From assembly GCA_013336035.1 (NCBI GenBank), contig JAAXUL010000047.1:1-18370 (forward strand): 18,370 nucleotides of DNA, read 5' to 3'. This DNA is from Chloroflexales bacterium (lineage in GTDB: Bacteria > Chloroflexota > Chloroflexia > Chloroflexales > Chloroflexaceae). Under the pieces are notes generated by a model. That model worked only from the letters and a program-made list of their open reading frames with translations, was not told the DNA's origin and did not search any database. The position numbers and the translations under genes were made by a program. Positions 14,494 to 18,370 of this stretch are shown here, in pieces (positions within the stretch are counted from its first letter, which is position 1; each line of letters starts with the position of its first letter).

Positions 14494-14787
14494 TCAAGGC
14501 GCCCCTGACGGGGCCGGCTGGAGGTCGGACAGCTCGGTGGCCTGGGGCATGTAGCTGACCCGAAGGAGCGGGAAGCCTAGCTCGTAGAGATGCTGGAGCA
14601 TGCCAACCAGGGCAGCCTGGTCGCGAAGCTCTCCGACCAGCCGCGTCGTCAGGCCAAGCTCACTGCGGATCTGCACGATCTGCATCTCCAGCTCGCGGCA
14701 CCAGCTCGGGTGGAGGCAGCCCTGAACCCAGATCTCGTAGCGCGCCACATCATGCAACCTCAAGCGCCGCTGCGATTGCTTGTCCAT
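14494..14787 (-). CDS. Small conserved hypothetical protein
   Basis: 97 residues from the ATG at 14787, chosen over an upstream GTG because a strong GGAGAGG ribosome site lies 8 bp before it. The core, 'YEIWVQGCLHPSW' at residues 16-28 through 'LVGELRDQAALVGML' and 'ELGFPLLRV' near the end, resembles a family of about 80-residue proteins I recall from Chloroflexota, with a 'G.L...W', a 'L.G...DQAALHG.L' and a 'DLG.PLL.V' block; no function is known to me. It has no signal peptide or membrane segment and ends in a Pro-rich tail. It is first in the minus-strand run that continues into the broken kinase and the diguanylate cyclase, and is divergent from the LuxR gene. The family recollection is moderate; the role is unknown. 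Confidence 0.7.
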   Translation of the reverse strand: MDKQSQRRLRLHDVARYEIWVQGCLHPSWCRELEMQIVQIRSELGLTTRLVGELRDQAALVGMLQHLYELGFPLLRVSYMPQATELSDLQPAPSGAP

Positions 14788-14930
14788 CTCTCGAACCTCT
14801 CCGCCCAGGGCGTCTGGCTTCGTTACGCACACCTTAGCCTAGCAGCGGGGAGCGCCGGGCGCATCACCGAAAAACTAGTATTTCTGGGGCAGCCGATCGT
14901 GACCAGGCGTCTGCGGGCCAGAGTGAGGTC

Positions 14931-14964
14931 GCTCGTTGCCTCTGTAGCTCACGGCGCTCGTTGC
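14931..14964. promoter_or_regulatory. Direct repeat GCTCGTTGC x2 upstream of the LuxR gene
   Basis: Two exact 9-bp copies (14931-14939 and 14956-14964), start to start 25 bp, sit 39-72 bp before the LuxR start in the 215-bp divergent intergenic region (14788-15002). They could be a regulator site, possibly for autoregulation. Chance occurrence cannot be excluded from one locus. Confidence 0.35.
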
Positions 14965-14967
14965 TAC

Positions 14968-14982
14968 GGGCGTGACACGCCC
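14968..14982. promoter_or_regulatory. Short perfect inverted repeat before the LuxR start
   Basis: GGGCGT-GAC-ACGCCC, six perfect pairs around three bases, ends 20 bp before the ATG at 15003 and just before the weak GAGAAAG ribosome site. It could be an operator half or a leader hairpin. Confidence 0.35.
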
Positions 14983-15002
14983 CGCTCCTAGAGAAAGCGA
15001 TC

Positions 15003-17771
15003 ATGTCCTTACCCTCTTCGCTCGCGCTGCTTGTCCCGACCAAGCTGGCCCCGCCACAGCCCCGCTCGCTCTGGGTGGAGCGAGGGCGCCTGCTGGCGCG
15101 CCTCGTGCCCAACGCCCACACCCGGCTGACCGTCGTGATTGCCCCCCCCGGCTTCGGCAAGTCCACCCTGGTCGCCCAGTGGCTCTCGGAAAGGATGAAG
15201 GATGAAGGTAGAAGGATGAAGCCGGGCAGGGCCCCTGATGCCGGCCCTTCATCCTTCAACCCTCATCCTTCATCCTTTGCATGGCTGACGCTCGACGAGC
15301 ATGATCAGCATGGCCTGCGCTTTCTGGCCTATGTCGCCGGCGCGCTCGAGCGGGTGTACCCCCAGCCGCTCGCCCACACCCTTCCGCTCCTCACGGCCCA
15401 GGAGCCGCCACCGCTCTACCTGGCCCTTCAGGCGCTCCTGGTCGATCTGAGCGCCCTCCCCAGCGGCATCACCCTGATTCTGGATGACTATCACACCGTG
15501 CGGTCGGAGGAGATCCACCAGGCGGTCGCCTACCTGCTGCGCTATTTGCCCCCGGCCTGCCACATCGTGATCCTGAGCCGGGTGGACCCGCCGCTCCCAC
15601 TGGAACGCCTGCGCGCCGAACAGCAGCTGATCGAGCTGCGGGCAAACGACCTCTGCTTCACCCCTGACGAGACAGACGCCCTGCTGACCAGGCTGCTCGG
15701 TCACGCGCCCAGCGCCGCGCTCAGCGCCAGCTTGCAGCAGGAGACCGAGGGCTGGGCGATCGCGCTCCAGCTGGCCGCCCTTGCCCACCAGGAGGCTGAT
15801 GCGTCCAGGCCGATCACCGGGATCGCCCAGCGTCAGGTCGCACCGTACCTCGCCGAGGAGCTGTTCGACCGACAGCCGGCGCCCATCCAGGAGGCGCTCA
15901 TGGCCCTCGCCGTGCCGGAGCAGTTCTGCGCCGGCCTCTGTGCGGCCCTCCTGGGAGCGCCAGACGATCTTATCCGCGCCGAGGAGCGCATCAACCGGCT
16001 GCTCCACGCCAATCTGCTGGTCATCCCACTCGATGGCGAGGGGCGCTGGCACCGCTTCCACCGCCTGTTCCGTGACCTCCTGCTACGCCGGCAGCGCCTC
16101 CAGATGACTCCGGAGGCCATCACCGTCCTCGGTTTGCGCGCGGCGCGCTGGCTCGAGGCGGAGGGCTTGTTCGAGGAAGCGGTGCGTCACTACCTCGCGG
16201 CTGGCGCGGAGACGTCCGCCGCCGAGGTGGTCGAGCGCCTGCTCCTGCCCACCCTTGGGCGTGACCAGCGCGCGTTGCCGCCCGACGCCTGGCTCGGCCT
16301 GCTCCCCGCCACGCTCGTTGCGCGCCGGCCGGCCCTGCTCCTGCTCCAGGCGCGCCGCGCCACACTCACCCTCGACCTGGACGCCCTCGCGGCACACTTG
16401 CGGCAGCTTGACGCGCTGCTGGCGGACGAGGATGGGCAGAGCGACGCGCCCTTATGGCCCGGCTTTGCGGCCGATCGCGCCGTGCTCTGGGGATCGTTAC
16501 ACTTCTGGGAGGGCCGGGCCGCCGAGGCCGCCGCCGCTTTGCGCGCGGCCCTGACGCAGGGGCCATCGCCGTGGGTGGCAGTCCAGGCGCTCATACTGCT
16601 CGGCCAGGCCCTGGTTGCGCTCGGGCGACCCGACGAAGCGCTGCAGCTGGTGGATAGGTTTATGATGGGCGGCGCGGACCCTGCACGCGCGGCGGCGGCC
16701 AGATTCTGCCGCTGCGGGATCCAGATGCAGGCGGGCGAGCTCGACGCCACCGCCCGCGAGGCCCGTCAGCTCCTCGACCTCGCCAGCGCCGCCGACCTCG
16801 ATCCCATCTGGCGCTGCTATGCCGAGGCCTTCCTCGCCGGCGCCGCCTACGAGCGCGGGGAGCTGAGCGTTGCGGCAGCGCACTATCGCACGGTGGTGCG
16901 GCATAAAGACCAGGCCAATGGTGCGACCTACATGGGCAGCCTGGTCACCCTGACCCTGATCGCCATCGCCACGGGCGACGTGGAGCTCGCCGCGGGCTAC
17001 GAGCAGGCCGCCTGGTCATATGTCGCCGAGGTTGGTGGGCGCTTCCTACGCCACCAGGCGGCGGGGGCCGCAACGTGGGTCGCGCTGGCCCGCGGCGATG
17101 TCGCCGCGGCGCTGCGGGCAGCGGAGCGGATCGAGCCCGATATCCATCTCGGGCTGAGCCTGTGGACGGCGACGCCGCGGCTGAGCAGGGTTCAGGCCTT
17201 GCTCGCGGCAGGTGGGGCGAAGGCGCTTGCGGAGGCTGACGCGGTACTTGTCGCCTGTCTGGCCGAAGTCGCGCCGCGACACAACATGCCGCTGTTGACC
17301 CACTGTCTGGCACTCCAGGCCTGCCTGCGACAGGCCCAGGGGCGCATCGGTGAGGCACTCGACATCCTGGAGCAGGCCGTGCAGGTCGCGCTCCCACGCG
17401 GCCTGATCTGGGCCTTCTTGGATAAGGGGCCAGGCCTGAAACGCCTCTTGCAAACGTTGGATGCGCAGGGCCGTGAGACGACTACCGTACGGCGGTTGCT
17501 GACCCATGCCCACACGCTGGCCCCGAAGACGCCTCCGCTACCCGCGGCGCCGGTGCCGCACCTGCCGGAGCTGTTGACCCGCCGCGAGCACGAGATCCTG
17601 GCGTTCCTGGTGGAACGCTGGTCCGACAAAGAGATCGCAGCGCAGCTGATGATCGCGCCCAACACGGTGCGGAAACATATCAGCACGATCTTTGGCAAGC
17701 TGGGCGTGCGCCGCCGCCGGGAGGCGGTAGCAGCCGCGCGCGCGCTCGGCTTGTTGCCCAAAGCTTCGTGA
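15003..17771 (+). CDS. MalT-like LuxR-family ATP-dependent transcriptional activator
   Basis: A 922-residue STAND-class regulator. Walker A 'APPGFGKST' is at 47-55 (Lys53), Walker B 'LILDDYH' near 158-164 (Asp161-Asp162). A winged-helix-like region follows, then a long alpha-helical, TPR-like sensor region (about 380-830). The C-terminal LuxR helix-turn-helix is at 858-917 ('LTRREHEILAFL', 'KEIAAQLMIAPNTVRKH', 'IFGKLGVRRR'). In MalT, inducer plus ATP drive multimerisation on DNA; the inducer here is unknown. Residues 64-92 are not part of the family. They are encoded by an in-frame palindromic repeat (15190-15278) placed between the Walker A helix and the next conserved strand ('FAWLTLDEHD'). 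The frame is otherwise intact, so the protein may tolerate the loop. The ATG has a modest GAGAAAG ribosome site. The gene is divergent from the small protein at 14494 and convergent with the mosaic frame at 17791. Confidence 0.93.
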   Translation: MSLPSSLALLVPTKLAPPQPRSLWVERGRLLARLVPNAHTRLTVVIAPPGFGKSTLVAQWLSERMKDEGRRMKPGRAPDAGPSSFNPHPSSFAWLTLDEHDQHGLRFLAYVAGALERVYPQPLAHTLPLLTAQEPPPLYLALQALLVDLSALPSGITLILDDYHTVRSEEIHQAVAYLLRYLPPACHIVILSRVDPPLPLERLRAEQQLIELRANDLCFTPDETDALLTRLLGHAPSAALSASLQQETEGWAIALQLAALAHQEADASRPITGIAQRQVAPYLAEELFDRQPAPIQEALMALAVPEQFCAGLCAALLGAPDDLIRAEERINRLLHANLLVIPLDGEGRWHRFHRLFRDLLLRRQRLQMTPEAITVLGLRAARWLEAEGLFEEAVRHYLAAGAETSAAEVVERLLLPTLGRDQRALPPDAWLGLLPATLVARRPALLLLQARRATLTLDLDALAAHLRQLDALLADEDGQSDAPLWPGFAADRAVLWGSLHFWEGRAAEAAAALRAALTQGPSPWVAVQALILLGQALVALGRPDEALQLVDRFMMGGADPARAAAARFCRCGIQMQAGELDATAREARQLLDLASAADLDPIWRCYAEAFLAGAAYERGELSVAAAHYRTVVRHKDQANGATYMGSLVTLTLIAIATGDVELAAGYEQAAWSYVAEVGGRFLRHQAAGAATWVALARGDVAAALRAAERIEPDIHLGLSLWTATPRLSRVQALLAAGGAKALAEADAVLVACLAEVAPRHNMPLLTHCLALQACLRQAQGRIGEALDILEQAVQVALPRGLIWAFLDKGPGLKRLLQTLDAQGRETTTVRRLLTHAHTLAPKTPPLPAAPVPHLPELLTRREHEILAFLVERWSDKEIAAQLMIAPNTVRKHISTIFGKLGVRRRREAVAAARALGLLPKAS
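15190..15278. repeat. 89-bp palindromic element built of GGATGAA heptamers, inside the LuxR gene
   Basis: The arms 15190-15221 and 15247-15278 are reverse complements over 32 bp with two mismatches. The left arm is built of AAGGATG/GGATGAA heptamers, the right of their complement (CATCCTT). A 25-bp GC-rich centre adds an inner GCCGG/CCGGC stem (15221-15225 with 15241-15245). It contributes 29 in-frame residues ('RMKDEGRRMK' to 'NPHPSSF'). I recall 'HPSSFILHPSSF'-like peptides as a trace of such elements in Chloroflexota and some other phyla. No transposase is nearby, so it would be non-autonomous. Confidence 0.85.
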
Positions 17772-17790
17772 TCGGCGCTTTACGCACCTG

Positions 17791-17985
17791 TCAGCCCTGT
17801 GCTTCAGGGCTGGCGAGCGTTTGTTCTCGGCCAGGACGCAAGAGGCGGCTGCCATCCTGGCGCACCCGCCAGCCCTCCCCGGCGTAGCGCCCGGTCGTGG
17901 CCGTGGTCGCGAGGGCGGTCGCGGGGAGCCCCGCGGCCACCTCCTCGGGTGGGTAGAAGTGAGCCAGGGGCTGACCGATCGTGTG
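17791..17985 (-). pseudogene. PAS-domain fragment, last part of a three-piece mosaic frame
   Basis: From about 17985 the minus frame reads 'TIGQPLAHFYPPEEVAAG', then 'TTGRYAGEGWRVRQDGSRL'. This matches, from memory, the middle of PAS domains of sensor kinases ('IGQ.F..FYPPED..AGKP', 'GR.E.EGWRVRKDGSRF'). The PAS beginning and its last strands are absent. After 'DGSRL' about 14 unrelated residues lead to a TGA at 17791-17793. There is no kinase or other output domain. Confidence 0.7.
17793..17813. terminator. Bidirectional hairpin after the LuxR gene
   Basis: CAGCCCT (17793-17799) and AGGGCTG (17807-17813) form a perfect 7-bp stem with a 7-nt loop, 22 bp after the LuxR stop and at the 3' end of the converging minus-strand frame. 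A clear T tract is missing (only TTTGTT near 17820), so this may work with Rho or only as an mRNA end stabiliser. Confidence 0.45.
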
Positions 17986-18249
17986 CTCGAAGGTCGTCAC
18001 GCGCGCCACCTGCCCCGTCACCAGCACCTGGCCATCGAGGACGAGCGAGGGGTCGCGGTGCTCCAGGACATCGACGCCTTCCTGCTCCAGGTCCGCGAGG
18101 GTGGGAGCCGGGAGGTGCAGCTCAGCGCCGTTGGGGAAGACCGCTTTGCGGTCGCGCCAGCAGTCGGGGTGGAGGATGAGCGGGAGCCGACGGGGGCCCA
18201 GCCGCGCCAGCAGCCCCAGCAAGCCCCCGTGATGGTCGGTGTGGCTCCC
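17986..18249 (-). pseudogene. Metallo-beta-lactamase-fold hydrolase fragment (COG1237-like)
   Basis: About 88 residues: 'HTDHHGGLLGLL' (18229-18243 carries the HxDHH part of the metal motif), 'LPLILHPDCW', 'FPNGAE' and 'LVLDGQVLVTGQVARVT'. This resembles the MBL-fold hydrolases annotated as dihydropterin-aminobenzene-phosphate-synthase-like. The first His of the HxHxDH motif is missing, replaced at the junction ('GSHTDHH'), and the whole C-terminal half with the remaining metal ligands is gone. It is not expected to be an active enzyme. Confidence 0.75.
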
Positions 18250-18258
18250 CGGGCCGCC

Positions 18259-18369
18259 CTCGAACGTGACCTCGATCTCAGGCCGCAGCGAGGCGCGTAC
18301 CGAGCAGTACTTGTTGAGGGAGAGGTCGATCGCCCGGGTGAGCTGCTCGGCGCCCAGCCCGTCGGCGGC
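18259..18369 (-). pseudogene. OsmC-family protein, C-terminal fragment at the window edge
   Basis: About 37 residues are readable from the right edge: 'QLTRAIDLSLNKYCSVRASL' then 'PEIEVTFE'. This is the characteristic last helix with the conserved 'KYCSVRASL' Cys and the final strand of OsmC/Ohr-type peroxide-response proteins. Such proteins usually stop a few residues later; here the frame runs on without a stop into a metallo-beta-lactamase-fold piece. The 5' part lies outside the window, so the gene may be complete except for its end. Confidence 0.7.
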
Positions 18370-18370
18370 G

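Noticed and set aside
15190..15278. CRISPR-like array because of repeated short units
   Set aside because: The units are 7-bp heptamers in inverted arms with no spacers and no cas gene nearby; it is a palindromic element.
15270..16061. Minus-strand open frame (263 codons) inside the LuxR gene
   Set aside because: Shadow of the MalT-like coding sequence; no family recognised.

Overview
The window looks like a GC-rich environmental bacterial chromosome, most likely Chloroflexota (filamentous, Roseiflexus/Kouleothrix-like). The basis is protein style only: hybrid kinases with many GAF and PAS domains, a MalT-type LuxR activator, an sAC-like cyclase, and heptamer-built palindromes, one of them reading in frame through a gene. 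The assignment is an inference and no marker gene is present. I saw no rRNA, tRNA, CRISPR array or transposase.

Layout. At 1-364 lies a plus-strand piece of an AAA-family ATPase that abuts, tail to tail, a minus-strand receiver-cyclase gene (about 365-1615) that has lost its 3' part. This cyclase gene is the last member of a minus-strand operon: stand-alone receiver (4485-4847), triple-GAF hybrid histidine kinase (1629-4463), receiver-cyclase (from 1615). A 648-bp intergenic region (4848-5495) holds a 26-bp dyad inside a plausible promoter for that operon, an imperfect palindromic element, and a consensus TATAAT for the next gene. On the plus strand follows a 1580-residue multi-PAS hybrid kinase with two receivers (5496-10238). 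It converges with a minus-strand set: a small conserved protein (14494-14787), a broken histidine kinase (13797-14372), a 7TM-PAS-GGDEF diguanylate cyclase (11951-13768) whose C-terminus is fused to the tail of a kinase ATPase domain, and an intact PAS hybrid kinase (10357-11970). At 15003-17771 is a plus-strand MalT-like LuxR regulator with a palindromic repeat inserted in frame just after its Walker A motif. The right edge (17791-18369, minus strand) is one open frame assembled from three unrelated fragments: OsmC C-terminus, metallo-beta-lactamase-fold hydrolase, and PAS domain.

How it may work together: this is a signalling island. Three apparently intact hybrid kinases and five receiver domains could feed two nucleotide second messengers (a class III cyclase and c-di-GMP) plus a MalT-type transcription factor. 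The most unusual property is the number of gene-fragment junctions: at least five independent breakpoints within 18 kb. They are either real domain-shuffling scars or assembly chimeras, and read-level evidence would decide between these.
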